Source: Quercus robur
Taxonomy: Eukaryota > Streptophyta > Magnoliopsida > Fagales > Fagaceae
Direction: 5' to 3'
NCBI RefSeq assembly: GCF_932294415.1
Contig: NC_065538.1
Location: 23,895,957-23,959,956 of the forward strand
DNA: 64,000 bases
Position 1 is the stretch's first letter. The number at the start of each line of letters is the position of its first letter. Both the position numbers and the translations under genes were made by a program. Below, in pieces: positions 50,376 to 60,500 of this stretch. The notes below the pieces were generated by a model. It did no database searches, was not told the origin of the DNA, and saw nothing but the letters and a program-made list of their open reading frames with translations.

Positions 50376-50740
50376 GGCTAAAATGAAAAACTGACCCTCT
50401 AACTTTCTTTAGATTTCATTTCAATCCTCTAAATTTGCTTTCGTTCATTTCAGTCCTCTAAGTTTTAGATTTATTCAAGGCCTTTCCGTTAACTTTTGTT
50501 AAAATTTTTTGAAAAAAAAAAATTTTGGAAGATATTTTTCAATCATTAATTGAATTTTTTTAATTTAAAAAATTTGAAGAGAATTTTATAAAATTGAAAA
50601 AATAACCACAACATATAACAAAAGTTGATAAAAAAGCCTTAATTGAATAAATTTGAAAGTTAGAGGACTAAAATGAATAAAAGTAAAGTTAAAGGATTGA
50701 AATGAAATTTGAAGAAACTTCGAGGGTTTGCATTTTACCC
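50376..50740. mobile_element. Mutator-like MITE with long TIRs and 9-bp target duplication
   Basis: This 365-bp element has inverted arms of about 100 bp. The left arm begins GGCTAAAATGAAAAACTGAC and the right arm, on the other strand, GGGTAAAATGCAAACCCTCG. Both continue through TTTCATTTCAATCCT and TTCATTT(C/T)AGTCCTCTAA. AAAATTCTT flanks both ends (50367-50375 and 50741-50749). Long TIRs plus a 9-bp duplication are the Mutator signature. No transposase is encoded. Confidence 0.85.
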
Positions 50741-50749
50741 AAAATTCTT

Positions 50750-51595
50750 TGAAAAACTTTCATATATGTAAAACTTGAAAATTTAATAAGCAATGGATCC
50801 ATTCTATTAGTAAGGTCCACCTATATTTTTAGATCAATACAGTGCAGTCTCTTGTGCAATCCCAAATGAGTTGCACATTGTACATTCTCTTGCTCCTATT
50901 GTAAATAAATTTAGAGGTATAAATGGTCACAAAAAGTTAACTAAGTTACAGTTTGTCTACATTAGTTATATAATTATAAGCATGTTGAATTGGAGACTGA
51001 TTAAGCCCATTGTACTTGAATGTAGAGTAGTTGGGTCCTTGTAGTGAACCCAAAGTTCGCATAATATTCTGCTCTTCTAGGGAAACTACTCTATTCAGAG
51101 CAATCTACTCTCTGTCAGTGTAACCAATATGACCATAATTATGTAATCCTCATTTATATTCAGTATTATGTTTTTCTATTTTACATTGTATATCAATTTA
51201 GGAAAAACTGCCAATGAGCTCTAGCTGAAGTGGCACTTTTTCCTCCCTTAATAAAGAAAGGGATGAAATGTGAGTACGTGGCTTGAAAACACATTGGGTG
51301 TGTGTGTAATTTACCATCAAATATATATATATATATATATATATTTGTTTAGGACAGACCTAAGTATATCATTCTTTGTTATAATGGGTTCATGCAGTAT
51401 TTTTTTTTTTGATAATTTACTCAGATGATTATGGGATGATGATGATGATTGTATTAGAGCAATTCGGCACTATTTTATGCTTGAAAATTTAGTTTCTAGC
51501 ACAGAGATGGTATTGGTTTTGGTGGGTAGGAACAGGATGAATTAGAATTTAAATATAAAAAATGCAAATAATTATGCTTTCTTACTATGATGTGT
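50750..51595. other. Intergenic DNA
   Basis: AT-rich with an AT microsatellite at about 51320-51344. The last part is probably the 3' UTR of the minus-strand PPR gene. Confidence 0.5.
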
Positions 51596-53479
51596 TCACC
51601 AGTAGTCCTTACAAGCGCAGGCTCCTCCCCTGAAATGGTGGAAACGGTTTGTATCTCTTAAAACAATCACCCTCCCAGTGACACTTGAAACAATCTTCAT
51701 CCAGGTGTGACAATCCACACAAACACGAAGGTTCTTTGTAATTCTAATTGGCGCTCCGGTAGAACTGTGAATTAGTGAAAATACAGTTGCTAGTCGTTCA
51801 CTATGCCCACAGAGCCAAATTGATTTTGTTTCTTCGTTTACATCATGAAGTACAACACCAGTATTAGGGACATATCCAATTTCTTCCATAGCATCCATCA
51901 GTTGATTCCAAACTTTCTTATACTCGGCAGAATTACGAAATTCAAAACCTCCACCTGCCACGAAAGTGTGAATTCTATTCTTTATTTGTACCCCACTGCA
52001 CCCTGCCTCTTTCGTCATTCCCCTTCTTTCCATCATGTCTCTAACTATCTTGACATTATCCCACATTCCTGCATTCTCATAAATGTTTGAGAGCAGCACA
52101 TAATTTCCAGGATTGTTAGGTTCAAGCTCAAACAACTGCTCTGCAATAGCCTCACCTAGAGAAACATTGCCATGGAGCTGGCATGAATTGAGTAATGATC
52201 CCCTTATGCTGCCAATTGGCTTCATAGGCATGAATTTCACTACCTCTAGTGCCTCCTTGATTCTCCCAGCTCTACCCAACATATCTACCAAACAAGCATA
52301 ATGCTCTACACTTGGTGACAACCCAAAATTCTTCTTCATTTTATTGAACAATCTTCGTCCCTCATCAGTAAGCCCTGCATGACTACAACCCGGCAGTAAG
52401 GCAATAAATGTTACTGCATCTGGTCTAATGCCAGACTCAACCATCTCATTAAAAATCTCCATTGCCTTTTGTAGACTCCCGTTGACAGCATATCCTGTCA
52501 GCATGGTATTCCATGAAGTCAAATCTTTACTCTGCATTCCATCAAACACTCTCCTGGAGTAATCTGTTGCTCCACATTTTGCATACATGTCCACAAGTGA
52601 GTTTAGTACTGGGACATCAGGTTTTCTAGTGGACTTCAAAATCTGGGCATGCATCTCTTTCCCACTATTAAGCGCAGTCAGTTGGGAACAAATTGGTAAG
52701 ACTGTTGTAAGAGTAACCCAACTGAATCCAATCCCCTCTCCTTGCATCCTCCTAAAAGTGTCCAGTGATTCAAACACTTGTTTTTGGTGAACAAAACCCG
52801 CAATCAAAGAATTCCAAGAAACAACGTTCTGTTGAGGCATTTCTTTGAACACCCTTAGTACTTCATCAAAACACCCACACTCAGTATACAACCTCAAAAG
52901 AGCATTATTCACCACTTGATCTGGTTCTTCATTACACTTCATGATCTGGGCATGGACCGCTTTACCAACCTGCAGTTCACATAAATCTGCACAAGCCTTC
53001 AAGGCCATCGAAAATGCAAAATTACCCGGTTGAACTAAGCGGGACGACATGCCACAATATATAAGTAAAGCTTCTTTCGAATACCCATTTTTTGAAAACC
53101 TGATAGCCATTGCCACCCAGACGGATTCGGGTACAAGGTCATGTTCAAGTCCATCCTCGAACACGCCAAGGGCCTCATCAATTAGGCCGCAAACTGAGAA
53201 AAGCGTGATGAACTTGGTTTTTATGGTGGGGTTCTTGAGAAAATCATAATTGCCTTTATCTCTAGAGAGGAGAAGGTGCAAGTAGAGCCTTTGGCCATTT
53301 TCTAAGGATTTCCTAGAGATACAGAAGTGGAGGAAAAGAGAGTAGGCTTCAAGATCTGGCTCAGACGCCACAGATTTGGACGGTGAGGATTCAATTACTC
53401 GAAGGGCCTCATCTAGTTTTCCTGCTTTAGTCAGAGATTTGAGGGTTGAGTTTAGAGGTCTTTTGTGTCTGTTGCGCAT
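51596..53479 (-). CDS. PLS-type pentatricopeptide repeat protein with C-terminal DYW deaminase domain
   Basis: PLS-DYW proteins bind specific organelle transcripts through their repeats and take part in C-to-U RNA editing. This single-exon frame encodes 627 residues from the ATG at 53479. PPR repeats run through most of the protein (NALLRLYTECGCFDEVLRVF, NSLVDMYAKCGATDYSRRVF, SWNTMLTGYAVNGSLQKAME, HYACLVDMLGRAGRIKEALE), followed by E-type motifs and the DYW domain. The deaminase signature is complete: the HSE of CGHSERLA, the Cys pair of CVDCH, then HHFRGGACACKDYW at the very end. From memory the protein most resembles Arabidopsis At3g14330. Relatives have an organelle transit peptide before the LNSTLKSL segment, whereas here it begins almost at once (MRNRHKRPLNSTLKSL) and an in-frame stop lies 14 codons upstream of the ATG. 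An upstream exon or a lost leader are both possible. Confidence 0.92.
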   Translation of the reverse strand: MRNRHKRPLNSTLKSLTKAGKLDEALRVIESSPSKSVASEPDLEAYSLFLHFCISRKSLENGQRLYLHLLLSRDKGNYDFLKNPTIKTKFITLFSVCGLIDEALGVFEDGLEHDLVPESVWVAMAIRFSKNGYSKEALLIYCGMSSRLVQPGNFAFSMALKACADLCELQVGKAVHAQIMKCNEEPDQVVNNALLRLYTECGCFDEVLRVFKEMPQQNVVSWNSLIAGFVHQKQVFESLDTFRRMQGEGIGFSWVTLTTVLPICSQLTALNSGKEMHAQILKSTRKPDVPVLNSLVDMYAKCGATDYSRRVFDGMQSKDLTSWNTMLTGYAVNGSLQKAMEIFNEMVESGIRPDAVTFIALLPGCSHAGLTDEGRRLFNKMKKNFGLSPSVEHYACLVDMLGRAGRIKEALEVVKFMPMKPIGSIRGSLLNSCQLHGNVSLGEAIAEQLFELEPNNPGNYVLLSNIYENAGMWDNVKIVRDMMERRGMTKEAGCSGVQIKNRIHTFVAGGGFEFRNSAEYKKVWNQLMDAMEEIGYVPNTGVVLHDVNEETKSIWLCGHSERLATVFSLIHSSTGAPIRITKNLRVCVDCHTWMKIVSSVTGRVIVLRDTNRFHHFRGGACACKDYW

Positions 53480-53737
53480 TGTGGTAACTACTTGTACGTG
53501 TTTGAGTCTCAAAGACTAATTCATATGGTAAGCTAGTAGCTGCACCTGCACTGGGAATAAAAAGATCTTCCTGCAGGAGTTGGCTTCAGTTTATGAAACA
53601 ATTTGTTCAGTACTAGCTGATTACTCGATGTTGAATATTACCCTAATGTGAAATGGATAATGCTCGCTTGTGGGGTGTTGCAAGCAAAAACATTGTGTAA
53701 CATTGAAAGCTGAAAACATTATACATCATTGAGAGCT

Positions 53738-53951
53738 ACAAAAACATTATATATATAAGCTTTAACTTTATATAGTATATGGTCTCATACTTAATGCCTG
53801 CTACATGATTGGGTAGAAAATGTTCACTCAGCACTAGAAAATTTACAAAAACATTATATATATAAGCTTTAACTTTATATAGTATATGGTCTCATACTTA
53901 ATGCCTGCTACATGATTGGGTAGAAAACGTTCACTCAGCACTAGAAAATTT
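53738..53951. repeat. Tandem duplication, 107-bp unit, nearly perfect
   Basis: Two head-to-tail copies (53738-53844 and 53845-53951) starting ACAAAAACATTATATATA differ at only one base by eye. The second copy ends in the stop codon of the oxidoreductase gene. This is a recent local duplication, probably in that gene's 3' UTR. Confidence 0.92.
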
Positions 53952-55673
53952 ACAAATTAACGGGTTTGCAGCCAAGATCAATGGATTTCTTCACTGCATC
54001 CATCACTAACTGCGTCTTTCTACTAATCTCAGGCCATTTACTATCGGGGCGAAACTTGGATTTTCTAATGCCCTCAACTAGTCTTGCTAGCTCTTGAACC
54101 ATCAAAGCCTCTTGAGGAAGCTGAGAAGTGATGCAAACTTCCTCAGGTTTCACACTCCACCCAGTATGGAGATCGAGAAACTTAGAGCCCAATGTGAAGT
54201 CAAAAGAAGCAGAATTCTCTTGATATGGGATTATGAAGTCCTTGACATGCAAGGATCCTTTGGAAGCACAAATGGCCAAGTCCATGGTCGGGTGGGAGAG
54301 GAAGGAGCAATGAATTGTTGCGACTGTCGTGTCCGGTTGATCCCAATGAAGAGAAGCCGTGCATGACAAGATGACTCCAGCTAAGTTCCGGGTAACATCA
54401 GGCAGAGCAATTACTGTAGTTGGCAATTTGTAGTCCTTAGCCCACAAGATGGCTCCAATGCAGTACCAGGCTATGTCTCCAAGCGCACCAAGAGCATCCA
54501 AGTCTGGTTTCACTCTTATGTTGCTCTCTAGAAATTCTGGGGTCGCTGACCAAGTTGATTGGCTGTGTATCTAACACCCAAAGAGGAACATATACAGAAC
54601 CAGGAGAAAATATAACTGTGAGTTTCAATTTATATATCATCATCAACAACAATTTGAAACACACAGCATTATCATCACCAACAACCAGGAGTTGAATTTG
54701 GAGCTGGATTTGTAGTGACACAATTCACAAATTACTCCTTTCTTTAGAATCAGAATAAAATGGAGACAAAATTGTTCAAACAAATTTACTTGCATTTCGC
54801 TCCCATGCATGAAATTTCAATGCTTTTTTTTATTTTTATTTTTTTTTAAATATTTAATACACATATATATATAATTAAAATTTTGCTATGTAAAAAATTT
54901 ATTTCACAACTTATTGATGAAATCATTTGTGAACGGTGAACAATCATTTTTATATGCCACTAGATACATCACTTTTATCTTCTATATATATATATGCCAC
55001 TAGGTATAATTAAGTGACTTGTGAAAAAAATTGTAAAATAAGTTGTGTCACTGGACTTATTCTTATTGATATATGGTAGTGTTTATTACGCATATGATAA
55101 CTTACGCATCTTTACACACTGGAGAAAAAATTACTTGTGCCACAATAAAAAGTTCAAGATCCTAATAAATTCAGCTGTACATGTGCTACCATGTTAAGCA
55201 CTAAAGCAAAAACTCACAAAGTTAAGTTGTCCAGAGTAATTAGAGAGCAAGTCTTTCATTTTGGCAGTCCTAGGATGATGCAGCCACATGGTCCCATCCA
55301 TGAACTGTACACCGTTGGATTCGCATGCTTCTAATATCTGATCAAGCTCTGCCACATCAAGAGCCGTCGGTTTTTCCAAAAGCAAATGCTTCTTTTTACA
55401 GGCAGCCAAGACTGCCCAGTGTACGTGAAGGCTAGTGGGTAGTGGCACATACACTGCATCCACACATGGGTCATCGAGTACCTGATCATAGCTCCCATAG
55501 ATTTTCACGTTCTCGGGTAAACCATTTGTGGCCGCAAAGTTCTTAGCCTTTTCGATCGAACGGCTGGCTATGGCGTAGAGGATTGAATTGGGAGCTAAAT
55601 CTATGGCTCTAGCCACTTTCCTAGCTATCTCCGCGCATCCTATGATACCAAAACGTACTGGGTTTTCAGCCAT
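53950..55673 (-). CDS. GFO/IDH/MocA-type NAD(P)-dependent oxidoreductase, At4g09670-like
   Basis: Predicted dehydrogenase of unknown substrate; plant members are mostly uncharacterised. Two exons on the minus strand, 55673-55218 and 54570-53950, join in phase 0 to 358 codons, close to the about 360 residues of the family. The N-terminal Rossmann fold shows GIIGCAEIARKVARAI (residues about 8-23) and IASRSIEKAKNFA. The EKP motif of the family is in HLLLEKPTA (near residue 100), and the conserved DGTMWLHHPRT follows. Exon 2 supplies the C-terminal alpha/beta domain (RVKPDLDALGALGDIAWYCI, HCSFLSHPTMDLA, WPEISRKTQLVMDAVKKS). The start is the first ATG of the frame. The splice is GTGAGT to TTAG. 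A young LTR element is inserted 572 bp upstream of the start codon. Confidence 0.94.
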
Positions 55674-56245
55674 TTTTTTTTTTTTAGGTTCTGAAAATTC
55701 TGCTTTGGATTATGGATAATGGGGTTTGCTTTCTGGTTTAGGAGAGACTTTCTTTTTCTAATATGTGGATAGGAGTTTCTCAAAAAAAAAAAAAAAAAAA
55801 AAAATATGTGGATAGGAAAGCCACAAGGATTATAAAGGCAATAGAGGCCTTTTACAAACTTTTTTACATTAAATGGCAAGAATGCCCTCCTATATTACCA
55901 AAGGCCATCCACGTGTGTTTGTGTTGGGGAAAATTAAAGATGCATCATGCCGCATCAAAAATTTCCTAACAAATATCACAAAGGTTTACAATGATGGGAA
56001 CATAAATTTATCTTTAGCATAAAAAAGGTATAAGCTAAATCATGATCATCCATCTCATCATCATCAAATGTATCACCCTTGTCTCTTCTATCACAGTTTT
56101 AAGAGCCATGGACTTGTTCTTACTGGTCTAAGGTATAAAGATCTTTTAACTTTCCTAAAAATTTTAGGCGCAAGATCTATTCATCAAGGTTAAAGGTGGA
56201 GTTTTCCATGTCATTAAGTTTGGGATAGAATTTTTCAATAGTTTC
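55674..56245. promoter_or_regulatory. Upstream region of the oxidoreductase gene, cut off by an LTR element
   Basis: Contains T/A-runs directly before the ATG (55674-55685) and an A-run at 55781-55803, but no gene. The proximal promoter of the minus-strand oxidoreductase must lie here, as the LTR element begins at 56246. Confidence 0.5.
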
Positions 56246-57002
56246 TGTGGGGCCCAATGGTCTATGGGCCCGGCTCGCTCGCTTATGGGAAGTCCACAGG
56301 TCACCAAACTAAAGGAGGCCAGGGCCCAAGCCCAAAAATAGTGAGCCCAATGTGGTTCAAAGATACGTCCGAGGACCTCTCAGTCCTCGGAAAGCCCAGA
56401 AACCCATTGACGAGAATGGGATAAAGGCAAACTTGAGAGATCAGAAAATATCTCACGGAAATAGTCCTTAATACCCTTCATTGACATGACACCGCCCCAA
56501 ACAGAGCCGGATTTTTAGGCTTTATGGACCATCTCCCCCAATTCAGGGATTAGACTGATGGGACAGATATCTGCCCTGGAAAGATCGACCCTACACGTGG
56601 ACGAAGGACGACGAACGTAGGCTAGTATAAAAGGGAATGTTATGTGACCAAAAAAAGGGGAATCCCATCTAGCTTCTGGAGAAAGACTTGATGAAAGAGA
56701 ATGTCTGGATAATACACGCCGGACTCCACATAAAGACCCTCCGACGGGTAACTGGGGACAGCACCCTCGCTCCTCGGACATGGTTCGAGGAGCCGAACCC
56801 TCCTAGATACAAGATTGATGGGCCAGGATATCCAGCCCAAAGCTCTATCTCATATCGGTTCACCTATAGTCCGGCCCGAGATGTCGCCCTGTGATCCAAC
56901 GCTGGCCTTTCAAGCCCACTCTCTACAAATATTATTGTGAGGGACCTTCCGTGTGCAAGCCCAACATCGTTGCTGGGCTGTTAAAGATTTTGTGTCCCTA
57001 CA
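56246..57002 (+). repeat. 5' LTR of the non-autonomous element
   Basis: 757 bp with a TATA box and two hairpins built on TCCTCGGA (56368-56391 and 56771-56791). The short open frames in it recur in the 3' LTR and are not genes. Confidence 0.93.
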
Positions 57003-57263
57003 ATTGGCGCCGTCTGTGGGGAAGGCTTGTGCGTTGGCACGGGTGGTGCATGAGTCAGCTCTCCAATAACCGGAGATTCACGAGTTTTTCCCATCTCCGG
57101 CGACGTACAGTTACTGCTCTGCCATAAGCCTCTGCTGGGGGCTACGCCTTACACTGCCAACGGAGCGGACAGCTCTAGGGGCTTGCAGCCTCGAACCTGC
57201 TCCTCCCTCCCTGGCCTAGGGGCTGACCTTCGAAAGATAAATCAATATAGAGAAAAGACGCCA

Positions 57264-58909
57264 AAGAAGACATCTTAAAAGTAATGGACAGAACCAAGGC
57301 CTTGCATGGTCCTCGGACCCAAGCCTGTGGGGAAACCAAGTACAAAGATGATGACATCTTAAAAGTAATGGACAGAACCAAGGCCTTGCATGGTCCTCGG
57401 ACCCAAGCCTATGGGGAAACCAAGTACAAAGAAGACATCTTAAAAGTAATGGACAGAACCAAGGCCTTGCATGGTCCTCGGACCCAAGCCTATGGGGAAA
57501 CCAAGTACAAAGAAGACATCTTAAAAGTAATGGACAGAACCAAGGCCTTGCATGGTCCTCGGACCCAAGCCTATGGGGAAACCAAGTACAAAGATGATGA
57601 CATCTTAAAAGTAATGGACAGAACCAAGGCCTTACATGGTCCTCGGACCCAAGCCTATGGGGAAACCAAGTACAAAGATGATGACATCTTAAAAGTAATG
57701 GACAGAACCAAGGCCTTGCATGGTCCTCGGACCCAAGCCTATGGGGAAACCAAGTACAAAGAAGACATCTTAAAAGTAATGGACAGAACCAAGGCCTTGC
57801 ATGGTCCTCGGACCCAAGCCTATGGGGAAACCAAGTACAAAGATGATGACATCTTAAAAGTAATGGACAGAACCAAGGCCTTGCATGGTCCTCGGACCCA
57901 AGCCTATGGGGAAACCAAGTACAAAGAAGACATCTTAAAAGTAATGGACAGAACCAAGGCCTTGCATGGTCCTCGGACCCAAGCCTATGGGGAAACCAAG
58001 TACAAAGAAGACATCTTAAAAGTAATGGACAGAACCAAGGCCTTGCATGGTCCTCGGACCCAAGCCTGTGGGGAAACCAAGTACAAAGATGATGACATCT
58101 TAAAAGTAATGGACAGAACCAAGGCCTTGCATGGCCCTCGGACCCAAGCCTATGGGGAAACCAAGTACAAAGAAGACATCTTAAAAGTAATGGACAGAAC
58201 CAAGGCCTTGCATGGTCCTCGGACCCAAGCCTATGGGGAAACCAAGTACAAAGAAGACATCTTAAAAGTAATGGACAGAACCAAGGCCTTGCATGGTCCT
58301 CGGACCCAAGCCTGTGGGGAAACCAAGTACAAAGATGATGACATCTTAAAAGTAATGGACAGAACCAAGGCCTTGCATGGTCCTCGGACCCAAGCCTATG
58401 GGGAAACCAAGTACAAAGAAGACATCTTAAAAGTAATGGATAGAACCAAGGCCTTGCATGGTCCTCGGACCCAAGCCTATGGGGAAACCAAGTACAAAGA
58501 AGACATCTTAAAAGTAATGGACAGAACCAAGGCCTTGCATGGTCCTCGGACCCAAGCCTGTGGGGAAACCAAGTACAAAGATGATGACATCTTAAAAGTA
58601 ATGGACAGAACCAAGGCCTTGTATGGTCCTCGGACCCAAGCCTATGGGGAAACCAAGTACAAAGAAGACATCTTAAAAGTAATGGACAGAACCAAGGCCT
58701 TGCATGGTCCTCGGACCCAAGCCTATGGGGAAACCAAGTACAAAGAAGACATCTTAAAAGTAATGGACAGAACCAAGGCCTTGCATGGTCCTCGGACCCA
58801 AGCCTGTGGGGAAACCAAGTACAAAGAAGACATCTTAAAAGTAATGGACAGAACCAAGGCCTTGCATGGTCCTCGGACCCAAGCCTATGGGGAAACCAAG
58901 TACAAAGAA
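57264..58909 (+). repeat. Tandem array of 20 units of 81 or 84 bp, open on both strands
   Basis: Twenty head-to-tail units containing GACATCTTAAAAGTAATGG, ACAGAACCAAGGCCTTGCAT and GGTCCTCGGACCCAAGCC. Seven units have an extra codon (GATGATGAC for GAAGAC) and are 84 bp; the other 13 are 81 bp. All lengths are multiples of three, so frames stay open over the array: 576 codons on plus (57284-59014) and 566 on minus (58916-57216). Unit identity is about 97-99%. Units 8-16 follow a three-unit higher-order pattern (81, 81, 84 bp). Confidence 0.95.
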
Positions 58910-60144
58910 GCCTCACTGGAATCCCCTATATACCAGTCGATTGCTCAGATGGATCGCTTAGAAATCATCAGCCTTGGACGATATTCACGCGCTTATCACA
59001 GAATATCCAACTGATATCTCGGTTAGTTTTCTTAAGTTTGATTTATTATGAATTATCGACGTAATGCCTGGTAGTGTTGATAAATTGGAGTTAGTTGAAT
59101 TATGCTTCAAGCCATTCGGCTCTAAATACTCTCGAAGAAACGCACACATAGGGCACACCCATTCAAGAAACAGTGTTGTCAAAGAAACGGTACTCAAAAC
59201 AAGTAAAGAAATTTCCATTATTATCATGAAGAAGAGATAGTACAGCGTACAATGAAGAGCTGGAATCAGCCTACGTCGAAGCCTACTACATAAGCAAGAA
59301 AAAGAAAAATACAAGAAAGCTGGAGAAAGCCGAGGAAGTATGTCGGAGGAGAGGTTGGCTACAGCCCCGAGACCTTATTCTTCCCCCGCACACTTACCTG
59401 CCCATAACTCAGGCAGCCAAAGAGACCCAACTTGAACCTGACACCGTTGAAGAAAAGGTGTAGGGAGTTGGAGGTGGTGGGGCTTTCTCTAAATATACGC
59501 CTACCGCAAAGCAGAGGCGCTGATGGGGGAAAACCCTTCTTCTGCCGCACCAAAACTCTGGCATGGACAGAACCTGCTTCGGATTTTGACTAAAAGAGGG
59601 GAAGATTCCTTTCCCTCTCGGTGGAGATGGAGTACTCTCCTGAATTTGTGCTTCCTGCGCCCATACCTTACTGTTATGAGCCACATGAAGACACGGCGCT
59701 TCTGCGGCGGAGGAAGTTCTTTATTCCCAACCCTCGCTTTCAACATGTTAGGCCAAGAAAGGAGAGCTCCGGATATGGGAAGCGTGATGGGAGAGAAAAC
59801 TGAAAGAAGGGGTGTATATATAAAGCAACCCTCTCTCCCTCCTATTTATTTGAAAAGACAAGATGATGGCAGTCAACTCATGCGGCATCCCAAGGAGCAC
59901 TACAGACAAAGTGGTCTTGGCTCAACTTCCAACGTCAACTGTAGCCAAGAGACTCAGAGAGCCTCGTAAAGGCGCGCCTCGATCCGTGGGGCGTCAGAGA
60001 AATACTGCATGGCCAGAGGTTGCAGAAATATCTCTTATCCGCGGATTCATTTAAATTCACGGCCCAGGCCCGCTTTGCGTAAAGGCCCAGGGACACCCTG
60101 TTTGGCACCCCGGGAAATGCTCAATAGAAGGGAAAACTAAGTAC

Positions 60145-60500
60145 TGATGCAGACATTGGTCTTGGACAGAACCTAAGGCTTGCATGGTCCTCGGACTCAA
60201 GTTAAAAGGGAAAACCAAGTACTGATGCAGACATTGGTCTTGGACAGAACCTAAGGCTTGCATGGTCCTCGGACTCAAGCTAAAAGGGAAAACCAAGTAC
60301 TGATGCAGACATTGGTCTTGGACAGAACCTAAGGCTTGCATGGTCCTCGGACTCAAGTTAAAAGGGAAAACCAAGTACTGATACAGACATTAGTCTTGGA
60401 CAGAACCTGAGGCCTGCATGGTCCTCGGACTCAAGCTAAAAGGGAAAACCAAGTACCGACAAAGACACAAGTCTCGGACTCAAGCCTGAGGGAAGAATCA
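60145..60500 (+). repeat. Second tandem array, 78-bp unit, related to the first
   Basis: Four full copies (60145, 60223, 60301, 60379) and a degraded fifth. Each contains CTTGGACAGAACCTAAGGCT, TGCATGGTCCTCGGACTCAA and GGGAAAACCAAGTAC. This core is clearly homologous to the unit of the first array, with differences in the remainder. Confidence 0.92.

Noticed and set aside
53480-53512. Longer start of the PPR frame at 53512
   Set aside because: That start is a TTG. A stop codon lies two codons upstream of it, and the first ATG is at 53479.
56515-56894. Several small open frames repeated at 62276-62655
   Set aside because: They lie in the two LTRs and recur only because the LTRs are near-identical copies.
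57264-58909. CRISPR-like array
   Set aside because: The whole 81/84-bp unit is repeated with no variable spacers, and the context is a plant LTR element.
57216-59014. Two opposite open frames of 566 and 576 codons as protein genes
   Set aside because: Both are translations of the same tandem array, with no similarity to a known protein and no gene context. I keep translation only as a question, not as an annotated gene.
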